A stretch of 64,000 nucleotides of DNA from Amoebophrya sp. A120 (lineage: Eukaryota > Sar > Dinophyceae > Syndiniales > Amoebophryaceae): contig CAJINV010000001.1 in NCBI GenBank assembly GCA_905178155.1, positions 5,650,724 through 5,714,723 of the forward strand. Direction: 5' to 3'. The first letter of the stretch is position 1. The number at the start of each line of letters is the position of its first letter. Below the pieces are notes generated by a model. The model ran no database searches. It saw only the letters and a program-made list of their open reading frames with translations, and had not been told where the DNA came from. The translations under genes and the position numbers were made by a program. Below are positions 1-11,621 of this stretch, piece after piece.

Positions 1-331
1 AAGGTTATAATGCCTCCTCCTACGAAGACGATACCTGGATCAAGCAGAGAGGATCTTGAAATCTTTTTCCAAAGGACAGATACGCGGATCAGTCGTCGCA
101 AGATCATATCGAGTGCAGCATGGTCGTCACACGACATAGACATATCGCGATCGCCAGTGTACCTGCATTACCAACACCATGACTAAACAGATTCAAAGGC
201 AAACACGACTTATGGAACAATTGGAAAGTCGAGATAGCCAAAATGACACAAACCTATCTCGCGCGGCTCAATCGTGTGCCTGGCAACACGGCATTTCTTC
301 TCAAAAATTCGTTTTCGTTCATGAAAGCCCT
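1..331. other. Intergenic sequence before ATG7 3' end
   Basis: No coding region is supported here. Short plus-strand ORFs are low in complexity and overlap the antisense of the last ATG7 exon. The 3' UTR of ATG7 should lie in this stretch. Confidence 0.5.
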
Positions 332-2841
332 TCACAAAACACACAGATCTTCGTCCTCCTCATCGAGCTCTAAATCGAGCGCATCTGCTTGCATTCCGTC
401 GACCACGGACTTCATGTTGTTTAGTCCGGACACTTCTTCCAAAATTCGGTTGTCCTCAACGCACTTGCGGATGAAGCCCATCCCCTCCGTCTCATACGCG
501 TTCCGAATCTGCGGCGAGCAGCACACGCACTGTGCGAACGGCTCTGTTTCTAAGGGAACCAGCCTGTAGTCGGACAAATAGCCGCGGATTTGATCTGGTA
601 CCTTTCCAAGCAGGCTGTCCTCCTTCTGCGCCTCGAAGCCTTGTGGGTGCTGTGACAGCGCTGCGACCAGTTCCGACGCGAGGGCGCTCGCGAGTCCGCT
701 CACGCCCGGACGCACGACGGTGCACTGTCGGTCCAGGGTGCGTTCCTTCAGACTATCGGTGGGGGCGGAGACGTCGTTACAGAAGTAGCAGGCGCGTTTG
801 GCAGCACCTTGGATTTGGAACAATTATTGTCGTGTTTTTCACTGCAATCCAATACAGAAACTTTGGTTTTCGTGTCGCAAGGGAATGTCGTTCGTTTTCT
901 ACTTCCATTCAGAATCAAGCACGAGCATGTCGATCTTGTACCGCAGCTCTGCGTCATGACGAGGAAGCTGTCGAAGCCGAGCGCGACGGTGAGTCCCAGC
1001 ACGGGTCGCTTCGAGGCCGCGACCAGGAGCGAGGGCAGCCACCGACTCTCCCGCGAGTCGGTCAACATGCAGATCACGTCGTGGCTGTCGATCAATTTTT
1101 GCAACTTCTCGATGTTTTCCTCGCTGTAGCTGTGCGAGTGCCCAGGCATCGGGATCTCCAGCTGAACGGCGCCGCCCTCCAGCTCCGGCATCACGTCCTT
1201 GGCGCGGGCGAACGCGGCTTCCGCCTTGGGCCGCTGGTCCACCGCGTCCTGGTGCGTGAACAGGCTTTGCCGCACAGGGTTACTGAAATTCACGATGCCT
1301 GGCGATGGGACAAGGTTTCGCAAATCCTGCACAAGAAGGCAGCTCTTGTCTCGGTGGTCTAGGAGGTAACCATAGATACAAAACCAAAAGCAAAACAAGA
1401 AAAAGACTAAGTTGTCCAAAGCTTTTTTACCTGAATCCAAAAACGTGATGTGTCGCACGCCCCAGCCAAGCAGGTTTCGCGCCAGCGCACAGCCGAGAGT
1501 ACCGGATCCCAGCATGAGGAAGCGCAAATCCTGCATCTTCTCGGGCTCGAGGTCCGGTACCAAGCGCCATTTCATCAGCTTGATATTCAAGTCGACGGCG
1601 CTCTTCGCTATTGCAGCCGGGTTCAACCACTGCGCGAGGTCGACTTGCCGCACGACTGAAGTGCCCTGCTCGTTTTTCAGCCAGCTGTAGTTTTGAATGT
1701 TATAATGTATGATGTTGAAGATCGCATTCTCGTTGCTCGTGCAGAGTTATAACGATACAACAGGATCATGAAGGGCCAATGACAGCAATGAAACTAACAA
1801 GTAGGAAGCAACTCTTCTATCTATCTATACCCCGGAGAAAAGTTCTTCTCCGGGCACTTTTCCCTGTCTTTGTCGGTCGGCTGTGCGGCAAATCGAACCG
1901 TCAAGCGCTTTGCCCCCGCACCCTTCTGCACGACGACGCACTGCGTGGAAAACTTCGTTCCCCCTTCCCCCTCCGCTTTTGTCCGAAATGTTTTGCCGCC
2001 GTCCAGCCACAACAACGTCAGGACGTTCCGGAACCCGGAGTCATACGTATCATTCTCACCGCTGTCGAAATAGACGAGAAACTTTTCCTCTGCACTGCTC
2101 CCGTTCGCGACAAAGGCGCGCACCCCAACTTGGCCCGGAGCTTTGCTCGACGAGCTTGAAGAAGAGGAGGATGGTGCGAATCCCTTGATGCTTTTCAGCA
2201 CACCCTCGTCCTTTTCTTCCTCTCTGCCGACCAGTTCCGGATTGGCTGGACACTTCACGAAAGGGAACCCGAGCGTGTAGAAGAAGTGGTACTTCTTCAA
2301 GTCCGCGAAAGTCACAAACACCGACGGCTGAAACAGTTCCCCTTTCACGAGACCTCCCCACAGGCTTTTCTGCGCGTTCTCTAGCATGTCCTGCCGATCG
2401 TACCGCCGAAATTCCTCGATGGTGCTCATGTTGCGCAAAACGCCGGCCTGCCATGGCGGGACAGGCTGGGCGAAGGAGTTGTAGCTGATTTGAGTTTCCT
2501 TTTTTTCGACAGGATTTTTAGAAAGCACAGACGTGAACATCAGCAAGAAAAGCAGCCGCGTTATCTAGTACATGCTCCTCACCAGCAACTTCCGATAGAT
2601 ACCTGAACGACGCCTTCGAGGGTGCAAATAGGATTTCCGAGCGGAGTTCCGTGGGTTTGTCACCGTCCAACCGCCATTCGTCCAGCTTCAGCCTGGCCAG
2701 CTCCTGCCAGAAGGTCGGGTCCACCGCCGGAGCATAGCTCCCGATGCTCCACTTCAGCGTAGACGGTCCGGAAGTCATCTTCGCTTTGTCGTTCTCCTGT
2801 TCGGCGGGCAAATTTAGTCCAATACTCCCCGGTGTCGGCAT
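332..2841 (-). CDS. ATG7: ATG7, E1-like activating enzyme of autophagy
   Basis: E1-like enzyme that adenylates ATG8 and ATG12, holds them as a thioester and passes them to ATG3 and ATG10 in the cytosol. Five exons: 2572-2841, 1831-2498, 1431-1735, 942-1298 and 332-807, giving about 691 aa (human 703). Introns are GT-AG, 73-134 nt. The N-terminal domain shows VDPTFWQELARLKLDEW and TFADLKKYHFFYTLGFPF. The E1 fold shows the nucleotide loop GSGTLGC, then GWGVRHITFLDSG, FSNPVRQSL and LTDSRESRWLP. The catalytic cysteine lies in TLDRQCTVVRP, followed by HQIRG-like PDQIRGYLS. The C-terminus is acidic, as in ATG7. Spliced phases agree at every junction. The first intron is least certain: the best-looking donor (GTGAGG at about 2582) would break frame, so a donor at GTACTA was used. 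Confidence 0.95.
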
Positions 2842-3503
2842 GCGTTCTTACAGCGAAACTTTTTCACTACGCAGCTGTTGTGGCGAGGCTCCTGGCGATT
2901 ATCTTTATGTTTATTGTCAACAACCACAGGTCCTACAGCAGGTTTCCATATCTTTATCTTCAGTGCTTCTTTATCTTTTTTCACTTGCTGGCAGGCGTTA
3001 TTTCGCTCAGACAAAAGCGCCGTGTTCATATTATCGGCTTCTGTTTATTTCGCGACACTTTGTAGTGACTACTCGACAAGGAGAAGGCGCACGCACGCTC
3101 AAACGACGTTCAGGTAGTGCCAGAAGGCAAGGCCAAAGAAGCAGTCCCATCTTCGTATCAGATTGCTGATGAAGTGCCTTGTTGGCATTGCAGAATATCA
3201 TCTACATGCGCCTTTTGGGCTTTCTATTTGTATCACGTCGTGTCAGAATCTCGGATTTTCAAAGACGCCTCCATCAGTTTTTGTCCTGGATTCTCTCGGT
3301 GTAATCGGCGATTATTTCTATTCTTGCATATTGTTACTAGTTTGCTACGTTAATTTTCATCATCATCTAGAATTTTCAGAGACATGCAAATCCTTACAGC
3401 ATGCGTTGTAACGCGGTTTTGCTTCTATTCTTTGTAAACTGTAAACTGGTTTAGTCTCGACGTCTACTTTGTATCTCCAAACACATAAATTGACATTTCA
3501 AAT
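2842..3503. other. Intergenic, AT-rich
   Basis: Gap of about 660 bp between the ATG7 start and the GRASP stop. Overlapping short plus-strand ORFs here show no recognisable motif. Nothing else is seen. Confidence 0.5.
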
Positions 3504-6343
3504 CTACGAACTTGTTGGTGCTGGCCTGCCCACAATTCCGATACCGCCGGCCGCGTAGTCGCCGGTGGGCTTCGTGTCTTCTGTGGCGTGAAACTGGTAC
3601 TTCGGGGCTTTTGGGGGACGCGGCTCCTTTGAGGGCTGTTGCTGACCAAGTGCGGAGGTCTTGCTGTGCAACGCGGAATCTTTGCTATCGATGTTCGCCA
3701 CGACACTGTCTGCCCGCACTTGCACTACTCCCTCCTTGCTGCTAGACGAATTGTAGGAAGCAAATTCTTTGCTGTCCGGTGCGGAGTTGTTGCTTCGCAC
3801 TGTGTCCTTGCTGTTTACCGGGGAAATTCCTTCGATTGGCTGCAGAGCATTGTTAACATTTTGAAAATCGGTCGGAAGCGACGTTGACCGCTCGGGCGAC
3901 ATCCCCTGCTGCTGCACCCAGCGTGGCTCCCGTGAAAAGCACCGAAGTAAACTCCCGAAAATTTGTCCGCCCACATCCAGCTCTGGTTCGTGCTTCAACT
4001 TGTAGTTAGCACCGTTCTGCACACTCCACTGCATCTTGTCCTTGTCATTCGCAGAGGAATTGTTCGTGGTGCTGACCGCTGGCAGAGTCACAGCACCGTT
4101 TGCCGGGGGCGCCGCTGAAGATCCGGAGCTTGGCGTCTCCGGTGGTCTCTTTGCCGTCGAACTTGCACTTGTAGAGGCAGGATCCGCTTTTTTTGGGTCC
4201 GTCACTGCGGAAAAAGCGTTCGCTTTGAACTCTCGAACCTCAGCGGCAGCTGCTGCAAATTTGCCGTCGTTTGCTTGTTGCGGGTCACCACTGGAATCTT
4301 CAGGCTGGACAGGTTGTACCTGCGGTGTTCATAATTTTTGGTAGGGTGTCCAATTCCCTACTCGTTTTCCTTGATTTTAATGGCGAGGAAACATGCAAAT
4401 ACGCACATCACCAAATAAGCATCGGCAAAAGACTACTATATCACACCTGTCCATCTTCGTCTTCCTCACTGGCTGTGGTCGTACTAGATGCGGGCCCCGG
4501 AGGACCTGGCCCGGGCTCCTTGGCGCTCAGCAGCCGATCCCGTGTCGTTCTCGTTTGTGCGGTTGGGTAGGAAGCGCTTCTACTTGACGGCGACCCCGGC
4601 AGCTGATACTCGAAGCTCGCAGCCGGCCGTTGGTGCGGGTTCTCAGGGGCGGCAGTCGTGCCTGCAGTGGGAGCGGGGGTCGACCCTAGATCCAGACCGC
4701 CCGGCCCGTCCGGCGGATGCTGTTTAAGTTCCTTGGCCGGCGGTGCCGACGTGGAAGAGGTGGAAGGAGTTGCCCCTGTGGCCGAAGATGTGGAGGAATC
4801 TGCAGTTGCAGATGGCTTCGCTGCAGGTGCTGCCTTCGCAGGTGGGGGCGTTGGTAAGAAGGGGCCCGGAGTTTGCGATGCTGGTTTTGGCATACTCGGA
4901 GGCTGTGGCACGTGCACAGGCGCTGGGGCTTGTGGGTGTTGTTCCTGCGATTTTGTTTTTCGACTCGTGACGGCCACTGAAGCGCACTCTTCACTATAGC
5001 TGACTAGCTCCAACGACAACGAAAACGAGGAGAAGGAGAACGAAATCGAGGAAAACTATACTGCTGGCTTCTCTGGCGCAGCTGGCTCTTGCTTTGCATC
5101 AGATTCCTCGCTGCTCGAGGTTCTTTGCTCTTGCTCCGACTGTCGCAAAAACGTTTGCCCAATCATTGACCCGTTCGGCGTTGACCCGTTCGGCGTCCGG
5201 TCCTGTTTGCAAGATCGCGTAGTGGCTGTTTGGATAGAAATCGAAAACAGCGCATCTCAAAAAACCAACATCATCTCGTCCACATGTCAGCGTCAAACAG
5301 GCTAGTTAGTATGAAAGCCACAACAACGACCATCATACCTCCGCAATGACGATGTGATTCGGATTTATCCTTCGCACTGGCGACATCCCACCCTCCGACT
5401 CCGACTCGTTTATGGATCCGTTGCTGAGCGCTCGCTTTCGTGCCAGTTTCTGTGGATCGGGAATGCGATGCAACAATCCGGTGCCAAACTCGCACCCGAG
5501 AATCCCGCGGCCGCCCCAGGCGTCGCTGGGCACGATGGGGACAACGCGGGTATCGTCAGATAACACGTTGTACACATACATGGAAACGCACTTTCCCTTA
5601 AACCTCTGGACCAATTCCACCAGGTCATCCAAGTCGCGGAACAACGTGCCTTCGGCGCCGAGAAGAAAATCCTCGTTGCTGTGAATGTTGGTCGTTCATC
5701 GGTCCAAGACTATCCATGGTTTGGAAAAAATCGCGAACTTCTAGCACAAAAAAAAGCTCTGAACACGGCACCAGCAAAACTATAGATACAGTTGTATAAT
5801 ACGGTGTCACGCCGGCCATTTCCGCGGGCGAGTTTTCGAACACGTTCGTGACCCTGATATCGCGGTACTCGTGACTGTCGTAGGCATCGAACCTTATCGT
5901 TGCTCCGAGAAGCCCCTTTCCGCCCCATTCTTTCGGTGTCAGCTTGACATGGCGTAGTTTCGTGGTTTTCGTGCTGAACACCGTCAGATTTGTTTCTGTG
6001 TTCTTCCGCTGCCGAATCGAGCCGAAGAACCCTGTGAAGTGATCATGTGTCTTATGCAACACAGCGTCGATGCAAAATTGATATTTTCAGATTTTCACTT
6101 TCATCGAAAACCTAAATTTTTCTTTTGAACATAGACGAGTAGCTGTGTCACAAGCCGTATCTGCCAGATACTTTGCTGATCGCCGTCAACCGGCCTTCCC
6201 TCTACCCCGACGATATAGTCAAAGTAGATCTGCAAGCCGGCTTCGTGTGCCGGCGACCCCTTGCACAGGTTAAACACCCGGTATCCAAGTCCCTTCTGCT
6301 GGTCGGGGTCGTTGCTGTCTTCAGAGGACTCAACGCCTCCCAT
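3504..6343 (-). CDS. GORASP: GRASP-type Golgi stacking protein
   Basis: Homologue of GRASP55/65: two tandem PDZ-like GRASP domains that tether Golgi membranes and act in unconventional secretion. Six exons: 6172-6343, 5790-6031, 5339-5671, 5062-5202, 4447-4944 and 3504-4319. All introns are GT-AG, 117-140 nt, all phases agree, and the product is about 733 aa. It starts MGGVESS, so Gly2 is available for myristoylation as in the family. The first domain has SPAHEAGLQIYFDYIVGVEG. Both family signatures WGG-x-G-(L/I)-LG are present (PKEWGGKGLLG and DAWGGRGILG), the second followed by GLLHRIP. The C-terminal 450 residues are rich in Pro, Ser and Ala and look disordered, like the regulatory SPR region of animal GRASPs but unrelated in sequence. 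Confidence 0.93.
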
Positions 6344-6720
6344 GGTGACGGAATAAACTGAAGAACTTTGTTGCGTTGCTTAACCAAGGACCAACTTGCC
6401 GCTCACCTGCTCCTGCAGCGAGGGGACAATAACGAAGCCATGCTGGTGTTTGTAGTTGGGCTCTTTGTGTCGTAAACCGTCCAACGCCTCTTGAATACCC
6501 CCGTAGCACTAGAGTCAAGTGAAGAAGAAAGGTAGAAGCGGAAACGTTTGTTTGTCCGTAGTATCGACGCAATCGGGAAACTTGAAGTTGAATCTTTTTG
6601 TACTTACATTTCCAACAGAAGTCACTCAACAGTTCAAGAACTTGTTTCACAGGATAAGATCCTCCGTGTGACCACGACGGGCGAACATGATAGCGATACA
6701 GACCGAGCACTGCAGTAGTT
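6344..6720 (-). promoter_or_regulatory. Probable 5' leader of GRASP with spliced upstream exons
   Basis: Upstream of the GRASP ATG there are two strong splice donors on the minus strand, GTAAGTAC near 6607 and CAG|GTGAGC near 6405. Matching acceptors are TTGACTCTAG near 6513 and TTCTTCAG near 6362. The phases would run into the GRASP frame without a stop, so this could be an N-terminal extension. The conserved MGGVESS start makes an untranslated, spliced leader more likely. No promoter motif was recognised. Confidence 0.35.
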
Positions 6721-7028
6721 GCTTAGCAGCGGTTGCAGCGAACACAGGCAGAAACCGGTATACTAAACTTCTGCAGCAGAGCTGCCGACGTCTTCACACG
6801 AAATGCTGATCTTCCTTCGTCTAGTTTGTACGAAGATGATGTGATACACTTTTTACACACGACAACTGTGACAGCGCGTGTAAATAAACCACTGACTTTC
6901 ATTTAATCATGAATCGTGAAATCTTGTTCACTGTCGCTTTATCTGATCGTAGTACCTGATCTGCCTTATTCAACAAGTGAAACAGCATAAATTTTGAAAA
7001 AGTATCCGCCCTCTGCTCTTCAAAAACC
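6721..7028. other. Intergenic
   Basis: About 300 bp between the GRASP leader and the PRP18 stop. No feature seen. Confidence 0.5.
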
Positions 7029-9602
7029 TTACGACAGCGTCATACTTCCTTCTTCGGGCGGGTGCACGGTTTCGCACACCCGCATCAATCGCTTGAAGAC
7101 CTGCAAGTACCTTCTCGACTCCTCGTTGTTCAGCATGCCGCGGAACTTCAGGTCCACCTTGTGTGCGTCGAAGGTCTCGACGCGCTGGTAGGTCGCCCCG
7201 CGCGGTCGTTTGTAAATACGCGTTCTCCCGACCGTGGCGTTCGCGGCGTTCCCGATCACCAACTCGACGTACCGCGCCGTGGCTTCGCGGTACAGCTTCT
7301 GGTCGCAAAGCGTGACCATCTTGTCCAACAAATCCACCGACTCGTTTTCCTCCACGCCCAGCTCCGTTTCTTTCTTCCGCTTGTCCCGGTACGCGGTCGA
7401 GGTGAACAGCTCCTGCTTCGCCCACTCCTTCAACTTTTTCAGCAGCGGTTGGATGTCCTTCCGACTCTGCTCGAAGATCGCGGTCTGCAACTTCCCCTCC
7501 TGCGACTCCTTCTCGTCCTGGGGGCGGGCGAGCAAATTTTCCGCCCAAATCTGCCACATCTTCTTGATCCACTTGCGCACCCGGTACTCCTTCGAGTTCT
7601 TCCAGGTTTGCTTCACGTCCGACGGGTCCACGTACTCCCCGGTTGCTGCGTCCTTTTTTTCGTCCTCCACCGACTGGACCGGGAGGTACGGCCGCGCGTT
7701 CCACTTGTTTGGGTCGTTGGAGTCCGCGGACCGGATGGTTTTCATGGCCTCCTCGTGCAACGCGCGGATCGCCGGGTTCGCCGCGTCCTCCTCGTCCTGC
7801 TTCAAACCCGCGTCCACGTCCTGCTTTCCCTTGATCGCGCGCTTCAAATCCAGGATCTTTTTGTCGCGTTCCCGCAATTTTCCCTCTTCCTGTTCGCGGT
7901 GGATCACGTTCCCGATGTGCGCGCCGCCGGACAGGATGCGGCCGCCGCTGTACCACTCCCCGATCTCCCGTTTTTTGCCGTCCACCTTCCCGCGCTCCTG
8001 CTCAATCTCCTCCGGCTTCACATCCCCGTCCAAGACCGCCTTCAGCCCCTTCAGCGGGTTCTTCTGCAGTTCGAGAGATGTGACGTACGCGTCCTTCTCA
8101 TCCACCTTCTGGTCCGCCTCATCGGACGAACTCGTGTCGTCTGACAGCTCGGTTTTCGGGTTCAGCGCCGCGTCGTCTTCGGCGTCGAGTAGATCGTGCA
8201 CAGACGCGGTGCCACCACCGCCCGCTGTCGCCTTTCCGGACAAAGACTTCCGCTTCTTGTCCAAGGTCGCAAACTTCGCGGCCGCGTCCTCGTCGTCCTT
8301 CAGAGTCAAATCGTTGTCGTCGTCCATCACGGACCGCAACACCCGCTGGAAGAAGTTCGCCTGGCCCGAGGACCGCTCTTCGCCTTGCGCCGCGATGTCG
8401 CGCTGCAGGAGCTGCAACCGACGCAGCCGATCCTTGTCCGACTCGCCGAAAAGGGTGACCGGCTGGTGCAGTTTCCGCAACTTCGCCTTAATTTCCGCGG
8501 GGGAGAGCAAGTCGTTCTTCGCCGCGCCCCCGACAGACAAGAGTTTCAGACTGACCGCGCCGACCTGCATGGTGGGCTCCGCGCCGTCCTCCACCTGCAG
8601 GTAACTGTGCAGCAGCTTGTTGCTGTTCGTGATGTTCTTCGCTATGCGGGAGGACGCACTGGCGGCGGTGGACTTGGACTCCGCGACTTTTGTCTGAATC
8701 GGATCCGCCGCGACATTGATGTTCGGTAAAGCCGCGCCCCCGCCCCCGACGTTCCCGGCTTTGCCGAGAAGAAATTTTGCCGTGAAGGAGTTCACGTCGA
8801 AGGCGCTGTCGGAAGTAGAAGTCGAGGTTGATGAATCAGCGACTGCGACAACCGCGCCAGCATGCTTGTTGGACGCGTTGTTCTCACTGTCGTCGTCAGG
8901 AAGAAGCTTTTCCTTCGTCGCTGTGGACGAACTGCCGTCGGCGGGGATGAGCTTTGTGTCAGAAAGCTGGACCGGTTTGTCTTTTTTACTGGCGCCTGAT
9001 GCTGCCGCTATTGATGTGGACGGGGTATTCATCTTTGCGTCGTTTTTAATTGCGAGCCCTGCTGCTCCGGCAGAAGCTTTATTATCCTCCAGTGCAGGAA
9101 CAACTGCAGCGGTAGTTTTAATATTCTTCGACTTCTTCCCGTCCAGATCGTCCTCGAAGGATCGAAACCCCTCGGTTTGCTCGCCGCCTTGTGCCGCCAA
9201 CATGCGCTGGCGCTCCTCCTCCTGGCGCCGCAGTTGCGCAATCCGCTCGGCGTCTTCCAACATTTCCTTGGTCACGGGGCCGGTTTTGGTCGGGAAGTAC
9301 TCGGTGTACAGTTTTGTTAGCGCCTCTGCCTCCTTGCCCTCCTTCTCGTTCTCCTTTTCGATCCGCTTCTCAATCTTCTCCTGCTCCTCCGCCGCGGCCA
9401 CCTCGCCGACGTTTTCCTGTTTGGTGAACACCGGCGGTGCGGCGGCCAGCTTCCCCTTCAACGTGCTCTTGTCCGGCCGGCCCTCGTTCATTTTCGCTTT
9501 CTTCTCCTTCATCACGGCTTTTAGGTCGAACATGCCGGGTAATTTCTTCTTGTCGCCACCCCGACCGGGGTTCTTGTCGCCGCCCCCGCCGAAAGATCTC
9601 AT
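7029..9602 (-). CDS. PRP18: PRP18 pre-mRNA splicing factor, enlarged
   Basis: Second-step splicing factor that acts with SLU7 and the U5 snRNP in 3' splice-site joining. Single exon, 857 aa, against about 340 in human and 250 in yeast. The C-terminal ~200 residues are the PRP18 domain: a helical start (KEYRVRKWIKKMWQIWAENL), a middle block (EATARYVELVIGNAA, for family AYxxLAIGNAPWP), then RGMLNNEESRRYLQVFKRLM, for family VLNDExxRKYIQxxKRLM. An SFM (PRP4-like) motif lies at about residues 367-400 (LRKLHQPVTLFGESDKDRL), as in other PRP18 proteins. The extra length is mostly acidic, Ser/Ala/Lys-rich linker before and after the SFM. The conserved Trp-Pro after IGNA is replaced by Asn-Ala. No intron is needed, which is unusual beside its neighbours. 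Confidence 0.92.
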   Translation of the reverse strand: MRSFGGGGDKNPGRGGDKKKLPGMFDLKAVMKEKKAKMNEGRPDKSTLKGKLAAAPPVFTKQENVGEVAAAEEQEKIEKRIEKENEKEGKEAEALTKLYTEYFPTKTGPVTKEMLEDAERIAQLRRQEEERQRMLAAQGGEQTEGFRSFEDDLDGKKSKNIKTTAAVVPALEDNKASAGAAGLAIKNDAKMNTPSTSIAAASGASKKDKPVQLSDTKLIPADGSSSTATKEKLLPDDDSENNASNKHAGAVVAVADSSTSTSTSDSAFDVNSFTAKFLLGKAGNVGGGGAALPNINVAADPIQTKVAESKSTAASASSRIAKNITNSNKLLHSYLQVEDGAEPTMQVGAVSLKLLSVGGAAKNDLLSPAEIKAKLRKLHQPVTLFGESDKDRLRRLQLLQRDIAAQGEERSSGQANFFQRVLRSVMDDDNDLTLKDDEDAAAKFATLDKKRKSLSGKATAGGGGTASVHDLLDAEDDAALNPKTELSDDTSSSDEADQKVDEKDAYVTSLELQKNPLKGLKAVLDGDVKPEEIEQERGKVDGKKREIGEWYSGGRILSGGAHIGNVIHREQEEGKLRERDKKILDLKRAIKGKQDVDAGLKQDEEDAANPAIRALHEEAMKTIRSADSNDPNKWNARPYLPVQSVEDEKKDAATGEYVDPSDVKQTWKNSKEYRVRKWIKKMWQIWAENLLARPQDEKESQEGKLQTAIFEQSRKDIQPLLKKLKEWAKQELFTSTAYRDKRKKETELGVEENESVDLLDKMVTLCDQKLYREATARYVELVIGNAANATVGRTRIYKRPRGATYQRVETFDAHKVDLKFRGMLNNEESRRYLQVFKRLMRVCETVHPPEEGSMTLS

Positions 9603-10278
9603 GCTGGGTGGATTCGTGGATTTCTATGCTTACTTCTCGTAGGGCTGATAGGTGAAACTTTTTGCTTGGTGGAAGTGGAGCTACAGTTACTGCAATGTTG
9701 CTACATTTTCATCGACAGAGCCGGCAATTGGAATCAAGTCGTTATTCTACTCGCTAGATATCAAACAGCATGCTCCACTGATTTCCTCTTTGATACTACA
9801 TAAAGTTGCTGAGTGACACTGACACTGTCATTCCTTGCGGTCGGATGAATCAAGGTACATTGTGAAGAAAAATCAAAATCAACCATGACAAAACATGATC
9901 CGCGTGGGAAAGCCATCGTTGATCTGCCGGATCTCAACAATTTTTTGACTCATGCTTTTGAACGAGCAGAGCGAAGCCGGATTAGCACCATTTCGAGATC
10001 TTTAGAAGCAACATCTAGCACAAAACAGAAAAAGTTAAACTAGAGGATCTGAAAAACGGGAAAGGTCAGTAGAAGTTCACAGCTTTTTGAGATCGCCGGG
10101 AACACGTGCCTGCTGAGCAAGTGCTTATAATTCATTGCAACTTTCTTGTGGACAAGCAGTGGCGCTGCAGTTTTTCATACGAAAAAAAATTCGGGCACGG
10201 GAGATCCATATTTTTGCGCGCATACTTTACAAAACGCCCATCGGGTTCAATCATCGGGGGATCTTCTCCATGACCCGT
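9603..10278. other. Intergenic
   Basis: About 675 bp upstream of PRP18 and downstream of the tandem family. No conserved ORF, RNA gene or clear repeat is seen. Confidence 0.5.
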
Positions 10279-11621
10279 CTACAGATCATCCTGTTCCTCA
10301 TCGGAGACTTCTTCGCTATCAGAAACTTCCTCGCTATCGGAAGCCTCCTCGCTATGATCGGAAGCTTCCTCGTTGTGGGAAACATCCTTCCCGTCCTGCG
10401 AGTCCTGTAAGCCGTATCCGTCTAGCGCTTCGCCCACTAGGTCGTTCTCTTCCTCAGAGTCGCTCGGTCCTTAACCTTCTTGCTCCTTGAAAACTAGCCG
10501 AAACTCAATGGCGTGCTCCTTGGTGAAAGGAAGAGGCAAGCCATTCTCTTCGCGCTTCTTCGTTATTAGTTTGAGGAAGTCCATAAATTTAAACCCATTC
10601 AAGTCCCCGAGCTCCGGAGCTTCCTCGCAGAACCACTGGGCGTCACAGGCAGTGTCCAGCTGTCGGCAGAGCTTCCATTGCTTGCGCTTCACGAACACTT
10701 TCCGGAGCGTGTCGCTTATTCGACACTGACATGTATTCAGACTGTCACCCCAGTAGCCGTCCGCCCGCGCAAAGAGCAGAATCCAAGATGGAATCTCCTC
10801 TTGTGATAGCTCCTGCCATGTGTCTTCGAGGCGAATTCACGCAGCCATTTGCAATCCCACAACGAATGTACCAAATCGGGAACATCATCCAGTGGTGTTG
10901 GCGGTTCGTTATCCTCGTCATAATCTGCCCGAAGTAAGACTCTCGGGAGTGCAGTAGAATCCTGACCCTCCGCGATCACTTCGTCTGAGAAACCATGGAT
11001 AATTTTGACCGCGATCGGAGCAACATCAAAAAGCTTCATCACTCTGTCCTGTGTATTGAGATTCTCAATAAAAGCGCCACATGATCTTGGCCGGTAGCTA
11101 CCAAACATGCCACCTAGTCCCTCGCCGAGGACGAAGTGCTTGCTTACAGGTTTGTATGCCTTCGTACATTGCTCTTGCAATGCGTCTCTCCATCTGCTTG
11201 CCTCACTTCGCAGACGCAACACGACTTCCGCTGAAAATCGCTGTAGCGCGTCGCAGTACTTTTCGGACGATGACGGATTTTTCAACTCCGGCCCGAGTTC
11301 CGTTGCCTTCAAGACCAGTGCCTCGTCGAGACGCTTCCTCGCACGCTTCAAAAATTGGACGGGCCCTCTGTCATCATCCGGCAAAACGCAAACCCTGTCG
11401 GTTTTCAGAAACAGCCGCTTGCTTTCTTTTTCACAGCCGCCCGATTCCCTTGTCGTCCAAACCTCGTCGAAACCTCTTCCAGCGGCAACCGCAGCGTCGA
11501 ATTCCGAACGTGTGAACAGCATGGCATCCTCCTTCAACTTGAAAGCGCGTGGGAGTTGCCAAGTCTTCAGGACTGGCTTGTCGTCCAGAAATTGCGAAGA
11601 TGCTGATTCTGCGGCTTCCAT
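10279..11621 (-). pseudogene. Tandem family copy 1, broken by frameshift and stop
   Basis: First member of the four-copy intronless family, closest to copy 2. The start at 11621 matches the copy 2 start. Two lesions are visible. Near 10820-10823 a dinucleotide duplication shifts the frame just after the EFASKT block; the downstream frame continues to match copy 2 (LSQEEIPSWILLFARA, WFCEEAPELGDL). An in-frame TAA at 10471-10473 then cuts off the acidic tail, which is still readable in frame to the TAG at 10279-10281, including SEEVSDSEEVSDEEQDDL. Both changes could be real decay or, for the dinucleotide, a sequence error. No function can be named. Confidence 0.75.

Noticed and set aside
6380-6515. 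Protein-like minus frame CYGGIQEALDGLRH...
   Set aside because: It looks natural but its splice phase does not fit the flanking donor/acceptor sites or the GRASP frame, and no upstream start exists.
7062-8604. Long plus-strand ORFs (360 and 456 aa) opposite PRP18
   Set aside because: They are antisense shadows of a GC-biased coding strand; the translations are Ser/Phe or Arg/Leu-rich without motifs, while the minus frame is clearly PRP18.
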